Positions 33,457 to 43,332 of a DNA stretch of 64,000 nucleotides are shown one piece after another. Source of the stretch: Ignavibacteriales bacterium (GTDB lineage Bacteria; Bacteroidota; Ignavibacteria; Ignavibacteriales; Ignavibacteriaceae); the NCBI GenBank assembly GCA_015709675.1, contig CP054182.1:2893448-2957447 (forward strand), written 5' to 3'. The translations under genes were made by a program, and so were the position numbers. Numbering within the stretch: the first letter of the stretch is position 1; every line of letters begins with the position of its first letter. Under the pieces are notes generated by a model. The model was not told the DNA's origin. It did no database searches and saw only the letters and a list, made by a program, of their open reading frames with translations.

Positions 33457-34305
33457 TTAATGATTACCAAATTTTTGCTCAATCTGGTTAAGAAGAACAT
33501 CACCCTGTTTCATTTCCCTCAGGTTAAAATACTGCATATAGATACCTGTCCAGAAAATTATTGAGAAAAGATAGGCAAACCGGCTGGACAGCTCAATCAG
33601 CTGTAATATCATTACGTCCGTAAAGCCAGGTGAATTCACTGCATCATGCAGACTGAGAGATATTTGGAAAAACGTTGCAGGCAGTTCAAATACAAATCCC
33701 ATAAAAAATTGTATAATTCCTAAAATCATGCTCAGCCAGAAGGTCTTCCAATAATTCCTCTTAAGGAGCTGATGTGCTTTCCTAATTGAATTAAAAACAG
33801 GAACTTCTTCAACCACAACTTCGGCCGTTGCAATGGAATAAAGAACATAAAGAAATAAAACCGGCACAAAAAGCAGGATTACGGAAAAAGCCGCCGCGAT
33901 AAAAAACAACAGGGTCAAAACAAGGAAAGGAAGCCCGCTGATTCTGACAGTTCGCATGATTGAACCCGGAGATATGACCTCACCCCGGTAATGAAGCGTC
34001 AGTCCGCTTAGAACAAAAAGCGAAATAAGCATATATGAGAAAACTGATCCTGCCGCTGAGTAGTATGAACCCTCCAGCAGATAATCAAACAAACTACTCC
34101 CTCCTTTGAAGTAATTAAAACTCAGATACGATTCAGCTACCATAATAATCAGAAGAACCGGCAGTGTTATTTTAATCAAAGGGAGGAAAAGAACCCTAAA
34201 ATTAGCTGAGAGAAAGCTGATTGATTCTGAAATTATTTTATCGTTCGTGCGAAGTCCGGTTAGTTTAATTTCTTTATTCATTCGTATTTCTAACTCTTTT
34301 TGCAA
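33457..34305 (-). CDS. Hypothetical multi-pass membrane protein of the MoxR/DUF58 block
   Basis: The 282-residue protein has about six hydrophobic segments, for example FLPLIKITLPVLLIIMVAES and FLVLTLLFFIAAAFSVILLF. It resembles the membrane domain often found beside SpoIIM and RDD genes (DUF975-like or glycerophosphodiesterase membrane domain type). I do not recognise the family with certainty. The first ATG (34305) overlaps SpoIIM by 32 bp. The ATG at residue 9 (34281, MNKEIKL) gives a smaller overlap and may be the true start. Confidence 0.65.
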   Translation of the reverse strand: MQKELEIRMNKEIKLTGLRTNDKIISESISFLSANFRVLFLPLIKITLPVLLIIMVAESYLSFNYFKGGSSLFDYLLEGSYYSAAGSVFSYMLISLFVLSGLTLHYRGEVISPGSIMRTVRISGLPFLVLTLLFFIAAAFSVILLFVPVLFLYVLYSIATAEVVVEEVPVFNSIRKAHQLLKRNYWKTFWLSMILGIIQFFMGFVFELPATFFQISLSLHDAVNSPGFTDVMILQLIELSSRFAYLFSIIFWTGIYMQYFNLREMKQGDVLLNQIEQKFGNH

Positions 34306-35239
34306 TTTGGGCAGGATAAAAATAAAAGTACGTTACAGAAAAGATCAGGGAAGCCGCGATGATGGTTAATTTAATAATCCAGTGCATCCCGGTATATCTT
34401 GTTACAAAAGATTCGATAAAACCAGCCATTATGATAAGCGGTGCAATTCCAAGGATCATCAGAGCCGCATTTTTTGACCGGACCCTAAAGGACGTTGCCC
34501 GTGAATATGTTCCTGGGAATAATATTCCCTTACCAATAACAAAACCCGCGGCTCCGGCAACGGTAATTGAAGCTATCTCAATTGTCCCGTGGAGCCATAC
34601 GATCAGCATTGCGTCAGCAAAAACATTTTGCTGATACAGAAAACTAAAAAAGGTACCAATCAGTACGCCGTTAACAAAAAGGACATAAATGCTTCCGAAA
34701 GAAAACAGAATTCCTCCTGCAAACGCAAGAAATGAAACCCTCAGATTATTCAGTGTTATTCCAAGAAACATATCCGCCTGATTCATCTTTTTATATACTG
34801 CCATCGGGTCCCCTTTTTCAATATTCTCCATGGTCATTGCAACATACCGGTCTCCCAGAATGAGGCGCACAAAATAGTCATCATTAAAGGTTGAAAGAGC
34901 GCCGATACTCACTGCGACCATCATGAGTAGTAATGCAAGGGCCATTTCCTTTCGTGCGGAGTAGAAAACCAGCGGAAGTTCTGTTAAGAAGAAATTCTTA
35001 AAGTACCCTTTTTTATTCCAGGTGTATTTATACAGCTTTTCATGAAGTGAAGCTGACAGGGCATTAAGATACCGTACTGCCTGTGAATCAGGATAAAATG
35101 TCCGGGCATATGCAAGATCATCGGTAACTTCCAAAAATGAAGAAGCTAACTTATCTGTATCGGAGCCTTTTATACTGGCGGCTTCTTCAATCTTTTTCCA
35201 CTTCTCCTGATTGAGCTTTATAAATTTTATTTCTTTCAT
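34274..35239 (-). CDS. SpoIIM-type stage II sporulation protein M domain protein
   Basis: The 321-residue integral membrane protein belongs to the SpoIIM/DUF95 family. It has a soluble N-terminal part (KEIKFIKLNQEKWKKIEE) and about five membrane segments. The NGVLIGTFFSFLYQQNVFADAMLIVWLHGTIEI region carries the family HGTIE motif. This organism shows no sign of sporulating, so the name only reflects the fold. It follows the large outer-membrane gene with a one-base gap and leads the DUF4129/MoxR/DUF58 genes. Confidence 0.87.
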   Translation of the reverse strand: MKEIKFIKLNQEKWKKIEEAASIKGSDTDKLASSFLEVTDDLAYARTFYPDSQAVRYLNALSASLHEKLYKYTWNKKGYFKNFFLTELPLVFYSARKEMALALLLMMVAVSIGALSTFNDDYFVRLILGDRYVAMTMENIEKGDPMAVYKKMNQADMFLGITLNNLRVSFLAFAGGILFSFGSIYVLFVNGVLIGTFFSFLYQQNVFADAMLIVWLHGTIEIASITVAGAAGFVIGKGILFPGTYSRATSFRVRSKNAALMILGIAPLIIMAGFIESFVTRYTGMHWIIKLTIIAASLIFSVTYFYFYPAQIAKRVRNTNE

Positions 35240-35240
35240 C

Positions 35241-38200
35241 TCAGAAAAAGGCCCTTACTTCACTTCTGGCAAGATTAATAAACCTTCCCCCTCCGAGTGA
35301 TCTTCCTTCATAGTACATCGTCGCCTGTAAGTTTAGTGATATCCTGTAATCAAAATTAAACCTTACAAAATAATTCTTTCCGGCAGAATTCCCGCCGGTC
35401 AGCTCATAAGGCAGATAATTTTGTGTCTGTTGAGTCAGTAATTCCGTACGTTCCGCTTCCAGACGCAGTCTTCCTGAGCCAGTAATTGCATAATTAATTC
35501 GTAAAGTTATTGAATTAATATCAAGCACGGTTGGCTGGACCGGGTAGATATCTTCGCTTCTTGCAACTTTTACTTTAAAACCAGTTTCAATGTTCCTGAC
35601 CGGCCGGTAACTAAAATCAGAGGTAAAGGACTCAGTCCTGATCATCCGGTTCCTGCTCACGGCGGCAGCAGAAGAGAGATTATCATGCAACGCGGAAATT
35701 TCGGTGGTATTACTGATCTCCGGTATCAACCTTATACTCGCCTGAATACTCAGCTCGCGGCCAAATCCCTGTTCAGTACCACCGCTGAATTGGTTCATAC
35801 TTTCTCTTTGATTAAATCTTCCGCGGAAAGAAAGATCACTATTCCCTCCAAAAAGGAACAAATCCTGTTGAAAGAAATATATCCCCCTGATGGTCGTCAG
35901 AGGATCCCTGAATACAGAAAAATCAAGCAAATAGATTTTAGCATAATCTGTGAGAGTTGAATTCTCTTCAATCCTGAATGAAGTTTCGGAAGAAAACTGA
36001 CTGAGTATATTTCCGGCAATTCCTCCGAAATGAGCAATATTTAACGTATTCAGCCGAATACGCGGAAGAAGATTCAAAGTTATGACGGGGTAGAGTTCAT
36101 CAGAAGGCACCGTCAGCAGGATATAATCTCCGTCAAAGGCTGTGAGCTCAAATTCCCCCTCATCTTTTATCCCGTCGTTATTCAAGTCTCCTCTGTACCG
36201 GTAATTCCCTCTGCCGGTTTCAACCTGCAAAAAGACTCTTTCAGGTTTTGTGGTTTTTTTAGTGGTTCCTTCGTAAAATATATCACCCTCGATGTCTCCA
36301 ACTGCCAACCTGAAGCGGGTTGATGACTTCACCAGAAGAACATCATTGTCAGTCCGGTTAAGCAGTCTGAATTCCTCAGTGAAGGTTTTTTTCCGGTAGG
36401 TAATTGAGGAAATGGAATTAAATTGCCTTCCCCCGGTTATTTGTAAATCTCCTCCATACCCCGATGAAACAGATTCTTTGATAAGATTTCCGAAGATTGG
36501 TGAAAATTCAGTCCGGCCAGTGACGTGTATTCCAGCAGTGAGAATTTCAAACGGTGAGATTTTAAGTCCGGGAGAAAGTTCATAAAATCGGAATGAACTG
36601 TTATTCACGGAATCACTCCCCGGCCTCTTTTCGGAACGATCCTCATACAATACCGGAAAATCAAACTGCAGGATTCCGGCGGTGAGAGAAGATGTTATTT
36701 TTTGTTTTAACCAGTAACCTTCTGATATACTGTAGGTTGTTGCATTATAATCAGTATTCGAAGAGATGACAAAAGACTCGTCCCGGTATTCAGAAATATT
36801 GGTAAGGCGGTTAGTTGAAAAATCCCTGCCTCTGGTAAGTACAGAATAGCCGGTCTGATTTGAAAAACGCTTGCCAAGAGTATATTGAACCCTTCCCTCC
36901 CTCAGAGACTCGTCAGAAGTTACCGCCCCGATAAGATTAAAATCACGTTCAAACTCAACAGAATTTAACCGGTCAGGTGAAACATATCTCTCTTCAATAT
37001 ATCTTTCCCTGAAAAAGAGAGAAACAGTTTCTCCTCCATCCGAAAAAATGCTCAGTGGTTCAGGAGTATATCTCAGGGAAATGTTGCGCGCATATCCCCC
37101 GTTTTCGTTATCATCAAGTGATGAAAATCTGTTGCGGTCATAAAGTGATCCGGATAATTCTGCTGAAATTATTACATCATTAAAGTTTAACTCCGCGGTA
37201 ATGTTTCCGCTCTGTGTGAGAGCCGGCAGCGGCAGAAAAATAACCGGAAGATATGCACCTGATCCTTTTCCCGAAAAGATAAAATTACCGATTCCTGCGC
37301 GCCGGTAATCACCTTTAAACTCACCAACATAGGTAAAAGTGACGTTATACACCGCAGATGTATCACCAGGATTATATATGTAAATAGTTTCAGGATTACC
37401 GTTAATTGTCGTATCCCTTGCAGCATACGTACCCCGCCGTAATCCGAGTGAATCAAGTGCAGCTATTGTAACCCCGGATCTGACAGCCATAAAACGGTCA
37501 TCCCCTGCCTGACGCAGCAGTTCTTTATCAGAATCACTTAATGAAAGATCAATCGGCGAGTCCTGGTCATCCCCTTCCCTGATAAACTGGATTCCCATTG
37601 AAAAATGTTTTGATAATTTTGATTGAGCGCCGGCTAAAAAGATATTTCGTGTATATCTTCTGTCGGTATATTCAAAATCAACAACAATACGGCTTGCTGA
37701 GGTAATTATAAATTGTGAATTAAATGTTATTTCACCTAAAGAATAATCTATTGTATACTGGTGTATTTCCCCGCGTTTTAATTCATTGCCATCAACAAAA
37801 ACTTTTTCGGTTCCCGCTATTACAATGATTTCTCTTTCACCGTTTAAGCCGGAAAGCCTGTAAGGGCCCTGCACACCATCCAGACCAGAGAAACTTTGCG
37901 AGTGGAATTTACCTCTGGCACTGGCAAATCCAAAGTACGCAGAATTTCCCTCATATTCTCCTTCAGCTAAAAATCCCTGCAGTTTTCGTTTTATACCTCC
38001 AAACTCACCATTCTTTTTTTGCAGCTCATAATCACCAAAAACTGCAGAAAAATTTTTATGCCTGAGCTGAATAAATACTTTGTCCAGTTCTTCCAGACTT
38101 TCAGTAGTCCCTTCCGGCTGAATCGGGGTGTTTTCATCGGTGAGTGCAGCGCTGATCTCAATATCGTCGGTAAGGTAACCGGAAAATTCCAGTCTCATAC

Positions 38201-38681
38201 CGCTTTGCAGAGAGAAGTCCCGGTTTGTACCTACAGTAAATCCCCTGTAAATGGAACCGCTCCTCTGTATCCCCTTGCCAAAGATTGATTCCTCAATTGT
38301 TACAAATTCCCCGCTGCCAGCAATAAGAACTGAATCCCCGAGCATATCATCATATTTTTTAAGTAGTGTCCTCTTCTGGTAAACAGGCTTTAACGTTATG
38401 AGCAGAGAGGAATATGAAACGAATAATGTATCAAATACGGATATCATGACAGAATCAGCAAGACTGAAGGATAGCTCACCATAATTCATGAGATATTCAG
38501 TTCTGCTCAGGACCCTTCCCCTCAGAGTAATTATTTCGCTTTCGGGAATAATATTAAAATGTTTTAGTAAGTATACGTTTTTAGGATTAAACAGAAGAGT
38601 GTCTGTCCGCGCAATGGAATTAAATTCCTGCGCGGTCAGGGTAAAACTCATTAGAAATAATGCTATGAGGACTATTCGCAA
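35241..38681 (-). CDS. Large outer-membrane protein with SprA-like N-terminal segment
   Basis: The 1146-residue protein has a signal peptide ending LTAQEF. Its long body is rich in alternating beta strands and ends with aromatic RFINLARSEVRAFF, typical of outer-membrane barrels. Two N-terminal stretches, LTDENTPIQPEGTTESLEELDKV and GTEKVFVDGNELKRGE...YTIDY, resemble segments of SprA/Sov, the T9SS outer-membrane translocon. It is less than half the size of SprA, so the similarity is partial. DLNNDGIKDEGEFE looks like a calcium-binding loop. Exact function unknown. It is directly upstream of the SpoIIM gene. Confidence 0.65.
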   Translation of the reverse strand: MRIVLIALFLMSFTLTAQEFNSIARTDTLLFNPKNVYLLKHFNIIPESEIITLRGRVLSRTEYLMNYGELSFSLADSVMISVFDTLFVSYSSLLITLKPVYQKRTLLKKYDDMLGDSVLIAGSGEFVTIEESIFGKGIQRSGSIYRGFTVGTNRDFSLQSGMRLEFSGYLTDDIEISAALTDENTPIQPEGTTESLEELDKVFIQLRHKNFSAVFGDYELQKKNGEFGGIKRKLQGFLAEGEYEGNSAYFGFASARGKFHSQSFSGLDGVQGPYRLSGLNGEREIIVIAGTEKVFVDGNELKRGEIHQYTIDYSLGEITFNSQFIITSASRIVVDFEYTDRRYTRNIFLAGAQSKLSKHFSMGIQFIREGDDQDSPIDLSLSDSDKELLRQAGDDRFMAVRSGVTIAALDSLGLRRGTYAARDTTINGNPETIYIYNPGDTSAVYNVTFTYVGEFKGDYRRAGIGNFIFSGKGSGAYLPVIFLPLPALTQSGNITAELNFNDVIISAELSGSLYDRNRFSSLDDNENGGYARNISLRYTPEPLSIFSDGGETVSLFFRERYIEERYVSPDRLNSVEFERDFNLIGAVTSDESLREGRVQYTLGKRFSNQTGYSVLTRGRDFSTNRLTNISEYRDESFVISSNTDYNATTYSISEGYWLKQKITSSLTAGILQFDFPVLYEDRSEKRPGSDSVNNSSFRFYELSPGLKISPFEILTAGIHVTGRTEFSPIFGNLIKESVSSGYGGDLQITGGRQFNSISSITYRKKTFTEEFRLLNRTDNDVLLVKSSTRFRLAVGDIEGDIFYEGTTKKTTKPERVFLQVETGRGNYRYRGDLNNDGIKDEGEFELTAFDGDYILLTVPSDELYPVITLNLLPRIRLNTLNIAHFGGIAGNILSQFSSETSFRIEENSTLTDYAKIYLLDFSVFRDPLTTIRGIYFFQQDLFLFGGNSDLSFRGRFNQRESMNQFSGGTEQGFGRELSIQASIRLIPEISNTTEISALHDNLSSAAAVSRNRMIRTESFTSDFSYRPVRNIETGFKVKVARSEDIYPVQPTVLDINSITLRINYAITGSGRLRLEAERTELLTQQTQNYLPYELTGGNSAGKNYFVRFNFDYRISLNLQATMYYEGRSLGGGRFINLARSEVRAFF

Positions 38682-38762
38682 ATCAAAGTATGGGAAATCA
38701 CCTGCGAAAGATACTTAAAAGGGGAAAAAAGGTAAGGGGGAATGTAAGGTAAAAAACAGGAA

Positions 38763-38789
38763 GGAATCCGGTTTTAGATACCGGATTCC
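38763..38789 (-). terminator. Terminator after efflux operon
   Basis: A stem GGAATCCGG/CCGGATTCC with a loop of nine bases is followed on the minus strand, after TTCCTG, by six T residues. It lies 17 bp after the last permease stop codon. Confidence 0.65.
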
Positions 38790-38805
38790 TGCTCAAAATT
38801 GCTAG

Positions 38806-40038
38806 TTATTCGTATCGGAGGGCTTCGATAGGATCAAGATTGGACGCCTTATAAGCGGGGTACGTCCCAAATATTATTCCAACCATTACACACATGGTCA
38901 GTCCGATGAAAACCCAGTCAACCGGTACTGCAACCTGTGCGTTTAATTGCATTCCGGCCAGGATACCAATACTCACTCCGGCAATTATGCCAATGATACC
39001 TCCAAAAAAGCAGAGAAATACTGCCTCTGAGAGAAACTGCAGCATGATGTTTTTTCGCTTTGCACCGAGGGCTTTTCTGATACCAATCTCTCTGGTTCGT
39101 TCCGTGACGGAAACCAGCATAATATTCATAATTCCGACTCCGGCTGCAAGTAGTGCAATAACGGATATAACCAATGCCCCGATTTTTATGCCTGAGGTAA
39201 TCTCGTTGACCTGGCCAATCAGTGACTCATTGGAAAAAATATGGAAATTATTCTCCTCTCCCGGGGCGAGTTTTCGGATTGTTCTCATATATCCAATTGC
39301 AGATTCAATCACCTGATTATACTCAGCTTTGGTAGCAGTCATAACAGTTATGTTTACTGATCTGCTTCTTCTGCCGTAGATACTTTGAAATGTCGTCAGT
39401 GGTGTGACCACATAGTTGTCTCTTGAACTGCCGAATAAACTTGGCTGCGGTTCCATGACACCTACAACACGGAAAGGATAGCCATCAACTTTTACATACT
39501 GACCGATCGGATTGACATTCTGAAATACCTTTTCAACCACTTCCTTACCAAGCAGACAGACATTTGCTGAATAATTAATATCTGCATCACGAAAATCACG
39601 GCCGAATTCAACGTTCCAGTTGTTTGTCTTCATGGCGTCAAGGGTGATACCGGCAACCTGAATATTAGGGTTTGTCTCATTATTGCCAAACTTTACTACC
39701 TTGCCAAACTGCCACTGCTCAGCCCCGATATACTCAGCCGTTTTTAAAAGTTCTTTCAGCCGTTCATAATCCTCATAGGTGATATCCGGACGGTTTCTGT
39801 CTCTTCTTCTGGATCCCGGTCCCCCCATCTGGATATTGTCCCATTTCTGAATCTGAAACGTATTTTTATTCAACTGCGAAAATCCGCTCTCAATGGTCGT
39901 TTGCAGCATGGTAATTATAGTCATAATGACTATAATGGAAAAAATTCCGACAACAACACCAAGGATGGTCAATGAAGTTCTTAGCTTATTAGCCCTGATG
40001 GACTGAAAAGCCATTGAAACAATTTCCTGAAAATTCAT
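38806..40038 (-). CDS. MacB-type ABC transporter permease 2
   Basis: The 410-residue FtsX/MacB-family permease begins MAFQSIRANKLRTSLTILGVVVG and has an N-terminal membrane helix. A periplasmic MacB core domain follows (about 50-260), then three C-terminal helices starting IALLAAGVGIMNIMLVSVTERTREIGIRKALGAKRKNI. That last segment is the FtsX coupling motif. It ends IEALRYE, as does the second permease. It pairs with the neighbouring permease and the ATPase to form a heteromeric MacB. Start codon adjacent to the upstream permease stop. Confidence 0.9.
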   Translation of the reverse strand: MNFQEIVSMAFQSIRANKLRTSLTILGVVVGIFSIIVIMTIITMLQTTIESGFSQLNKNTFQIQKWDNIQMGGPGSRRRDRNRPDITYEDYERLKELLKTAEYIGAEQWQFGKVVKFGNNETNPNIQVAGITLDAMKTNNWNVEFGRDFRDADINYSANVCLLGKEVVEKVFQNVNPIGQYVKVDGYPFRVVGVMEPQPSLFGSSRDNYVVTPLTTFQSIYGRRSRSVNITVMTATKAEYNQVIESAIGYMRTIRKLAPGEENNFHIFSNESLIGQVNEITSGIKIGALVISVIALLAAGVGIMNIMLVSVTERTREIGIRKALGAKRKNIMLQFLSEAVFLCFFGGIIGIIAGVSIGILAGMQLNAQVAVPVDWVFIGLTMCVMVGIIFGTYPAYKASNLDPIEALRYE

Positions 40039-41282
40039 TATTCGTACCTCAGCGCTTCTACCGGATCAAGTTTAGCCGCGGAATATGCAGGTGCAAGACC
40101 GGCAACCACGCCAGTTATTAAAGAAATCATTATTGCAAGTGTAACTGCTTCGAACTGAATAGAAGTTGTTATAAATCTGTCTATAAGACTGCTGAGCAGC
40201 ACCGCAAACAGTAATCCAATAAAGCCGCCTAACAGGCAGATGATTGATGCTTCAAGCAAAAACTGAGAAAGAATGGTTCTTCTTTTTGCACCCAAAGCTT
40301 TTCTGACTCCGATTTCTTTGGTTCGTTCCTTAACCGATACAAACATGATATTCATGATTCCAATAGCACCAACGAACAATGAAAGTCCGGTAATAAAGAA
40401 TCCGGCAACCTGAATAACGCCAACCGTCTGATTGTAATTATCAAGCAAACCTTCCTGCTGATTTATTGAGAAATCATTTTCATCACCAGATTTAAGCCCT
40501 CTGATTTTCCGCATTATGCCTTCGGCTTCAATCTTTGTATCTTCAATACTTGCGTTATCTTTTGCTCTAACATTAAAAGTGATGGTGTTTCTTTGCTCAT
40601 TTGCAAAATGTTTAAAGATGGTACCCATTGGTAAAAAAACCTGGTTATCCGGGTTAAATGCTCCAAGGATAAAGCTTCCCTGCTCCGCAAGAATACCAAC
40701 AACTCTGTAACTCACACCGCCGATCTTTACCGTTTTATCAAGTCCGTTTCCCATGGGGAAAAGTGACTTTGCTATTTCACTGCCGATAACGCAGACATAA
40801 CGGCTTCCGTTGCTCTCTGTTTCTGTATAAAATCTTCCGAGATCAAAAGTAAAATTGGTAGTTTTTATATAATCGGCGTTTGAACCGTTCAGAAATACAT
40901 TTTCAACAACTTTGTCATTATATTTCACATTCTGACGTGAATTAATTACCGGAGCTACTGCAATAGGAAGCTGGGCAAGCTGCCTGAACTGCTGAAACTC
41001 ATCAAGAGTCATGTTTTTACGGTTTCGGATCTTCCACCAGTCCTCGTTTGAAAACCAGGCCCATTTATCAATATACAGAACATCGGATCCAAGGGCAGAT
41101 ATGCCAGACTGAAATGAATTATCAATTCCGCGTATTGCAGTGCTCATGGTCACCACGGAAGTGATTCCAATAACTATTCCCAGCATAGTTAATACAGACC
41201 GGACTTTGTTAGCCCTGAGAGCCTGAAGAGCAATTAAAAGCCCTTCTTTTAATTCATACAACAGCGGTTTTAGATTTTTCAT
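40038..41282 (-). CDS. MacB-type ABC transporter permease 1
   Basis: The 414-residue permease has the same layout as its neighbour: an N-terminal helix (ALQALRANKVRSVLTMLGIVIG), a periplasmic domain, and C-terminal helices with GAIGIMNIMFVSVKERTKEIGVRKALGAKRRTI. The two permeases differ throughout but align end to end, so they arose by duplication and probably form a heterodimer. It follows the ATPase gene by one base. Confidence 0.9.
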   Translation of the reverse strand: MKNLKPLLYELKEGLLIALQALRANKVRSVLTMLGIVIGITSVVTMSTAIRGIDNSFQSGISALGSDVLYIDKWAWFSNEDWWKIRNRKNMTLDEFQQFRQLAQLPIAVAPVINSRQNVKYNDKVVENVFLNGSNADYIKTTNFTFDLGRFYTETESNGSRYVCVIGSEIAKSLFPMGNGLDKTVKIGGVSYRVVGILAEQGSFILGAFNPDNQVFLPMGTIFKHFANEQRNTITFNVRAKDNASIEDTKIEAEGIMRKIRGLKSGDENDFSINQQEGLLDNYNQTVGVIQVAGFFITGLSLFVGAIGIMNIMFVSVKERTKEIGVRKALGAKRRTILSQFLLEASIICLLGGFIGLLFAVLLSSLIDRFITTSIQFEAVTLAIMISLITGVVAGLAPAYSAAKLDPVEALRYE

Positions 41283-41283
41283 A

Positions 41284-42015
41284 TCAGCTATCTTGCATGG
41301 TTTGTTCGTTTTTCAGTTTGGGCACAGTTCGAGCTTCAACAAACTCATCGCTGGAGATATATCCGTCTTTCAGGCGGATAATTCTGGCAGCATGCTGTGC
41401 AACAAACTCTTCGTGAGTTACAAGAATGATTGTATTTCCTGAATCATGAATCTGTGAAAACAGATACATAATCTCATCACCGGTTTTTGAGTCAAGATTT
41501 CCTGTCGGTTCATCGGCAAGAATAATTGCGGGATTAGTAACCAGCGCTCTTGCTATAGCAACGCGCTGTCTCTGTCCTCCGGAGAGTTCATTTGGCTTAT
41601 GATGAATACGGTCAGCCAGACCAACATCAACAAGTGCCTGCCGTGCTCTCTCTTTCCTCTCAGCACTTCCTACACCCGCATAAATCAGTGGTAATTCAAC
41701 ATTGTGAAGAGCATCTGATCTCGGAAGCAGATTAAAGGTCTGAAAAACGAATCCGATCTCGCGGTTTCGTATTTCAGCAAGTTCGTTATCGCTCATCAGG
41801 CTTACATTTTTACCCTTGAAATCATATTTGCCGCCAGTCGGAGTATCCAGACAGCCTAGCATATTCATTAAGGTAGATTTACCTGAACCTGATGGCCCCA
41901 TTATTGCAACATATTCATTTTTGCTGATGGTCAGCGAAACATCCCTCAAGGCATGTACTTCCACGTCGCCAATCTTATACATCTTTCGGATATGTTCGAT
42001 ACTGATAATATTCAT
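41284..42015 (-). CDS. MacB/LolD-type ABC transporter ATPase
   Basis: The 243-residue ATPase has Walker [11 protein letters not shown]-loop [11 protein letters not shown], signature [15 protein letters not shown] and Walker [17 protein letters not shown]. It energises the two MacB-like permeases encoded just downstream. Unlike the E. coli MacB fusion, ATPase and permease are separate proteins here. In such systems the complex takes substrates from the periplasm and passes them through the TolC channel. Confidence 0.95.
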   Translation of the reverse strand: MNIISIEHIRKMYKIGDVEVHALRDVSLTISKNEYVAIMGPSGSGKSTLMNMLGCLDTPTGGKYDFKGKNVSLMSDNELAEIRNREIGFVFQTFNLLPRSDALHNVELPLIYAGVGSAERKERARQALVDVGLADRIHHKPNELSGGQRQRVAIARALVTNPAIILADEPTGNLDSKTGDEIMYLFSQIHDSGNTIILVTHEEFVAQHAARIIRLKDGYISSDEFVEARTVPKLKNEQTMQDS

Positions 42016-42024
42016 GATGTTGCC

Positions 42025-43320
42025 TTATTTATTATCCGGTTTTTTCTTGCCGCCGTCTCTGTTTTCAACCTTAACGAGTTTACCGTTTTCAAGTTCTCTT
42101 GAAATTGCACGGTAACTTCCGGAAACTACTTCTTCATCACCAGCCAGTCCTTCGGTAATTTCAATATAGTTATCATCACTGATTCCGGTTTTCACTTTTA
42201 CAGATTTGGCTTTGCCTTCTGATACCAGGAATACGATTTCCTGAGGCATTTCACCATTTCCGTTCTTTTTTGTAGAGACCTGCAGTTGTGAAGGCTCTTC
42301 CTCATCAGATTTCGGAATCTGTTCAACGCGGGCAGTTACACTGGGAATAGGAACACTGATAACCTGAAATCTGGTTTCGGTTTCTATATTCGCATTACAG
42401 GACATTCCCGGACGTATTTTTTTATCCTGTGCAAAGATTTTTATTTTTACTTCAAAATTAATGACCTGATCCTGCGTGCCGAAACCGGATTGTTTGGCGC
42501 TATTGCCTATTTCATAAACAACACCAAGAAACTCATGATCGCCAAACGCATCAACTTTTACTCTTGCGGTGTCACCATACGATATCAGGGTTATATCATT
42601 TTCATCAACATCAACAATTGCCTGCATATTCGAAAGATCAGCAACCGTCATGATATTTGTACCCTGAGAAAATCCGCTTCCAAGAACTCTCTCACCTAGT
42701 TCAACATTAAGTTGTGTAACCGTTCCATCCATCGGGGAAACAATGGTAGTTTTATTCAGCTGCTCAACGGCTTCCCGTACTGCGGCTTCACTCTGCAATA
42801 CGTTCGCTTCCGCTCCGTTATATAAGGAGGACAGACTGAGGTACTGGCTCTTAATTGCTTCAAGTTCTGCATCACTGGAGAGTTTTTTTGCGTAGAGCTC
42901 TTTTGCCCTGTTATAATCAGCGGTTATTTTATCAAGCTCTGCTTTCCTGGCTGATAAAGTCGCCTTTGCTGACTGAAGATTTGCTTCAGCGCGCTCTTTC
43001 GCGGCAAGATAGGTATCAGCTTTAATTCTTAGCAGCACTGTTCCCTTTTTTACAACATCACCTTCTTTAACCGGAAGCGATACGATTTCACCGGTAACTT
43101 CCGGTGTAATTACTACCTTAAAAACAGGATCAATACTGCCGATTGCTGAAACCGTCTGCGTGATATCACGCTTGATCACATTTTCAGTCTGGACGATGAT
43201 AATTTCTTCTTTATTCCCCTTGAGAATAACCAGAATTACCAGAGCCAGCAGCAATACACCGATGCCGCCGAATATATAAAGTTTCTTTCTTGATTTCTTT
43301 TTTGCCTTAATTTCTGTCAT
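42025..43320 (-). CDS. MacA-type periplasmic adaptor subunit
   Basis: The 431-residue protein starts with a basic cytoplasmic tail and a membrane anchor (KLYIFGGIGVLLLALVILVILKG). A lipoyl-like domain (VVKKGTVLLRIKADTYLAA), a helical hairpin (about 95-175) and beta-barrel and membrane-proximal domains follow. It bridges the ABC permeases and the TolC-like channel. The gene lies 12 bp after tolC in the operon. A conserved GGKKKPDNK tail ends the protein. Confidence 0.9.
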   Translation of the reverse strand: MTEIKAKKKSRKKLYIFGGIGVLLLALVILVILKGNKEEIIIVQTENVIKRDITQTVSAIGSIDPVFKVVITPEVTGEIVSLPVKEGDVVKKGTVLLRIKADTYLAAKERAEANLQSAKATLSARKAELDKITADYNRAKELYAKKLSSDAELEAIKSQYLSLSSLYNGAEANVLQSEAAVREAVEQLNKTTIVSPMDGTVTQLNVELGERVLGSGFSQGTNIMTVADLSNMQAIVDVDENDITLISYGDTARVKVDAFGDHEFLGVVYEIGNSAKQSGFGTQDQVINFEVKIKIFAQDKKIRPGMSCNANIETETRFQVISVPIPSVTARVEQIPKSDEEEPSQLQVSTKKNGNGEMPQEIVFLVSEGKAKSVKVKTGISDDNYIEITEGLAGDEEVVSGSYRAISRELENGKLVKVENRDGGKKKPDNK

Positions 43321-43332
43321 CGGACACGTCCT

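Noticed and set aside
38894-39316. 140-codon plus-strand ORF opposite the MacB-type permease
   Set aside because: Shadow of a real gene; composition mirrors the membrane helices on the other strand.
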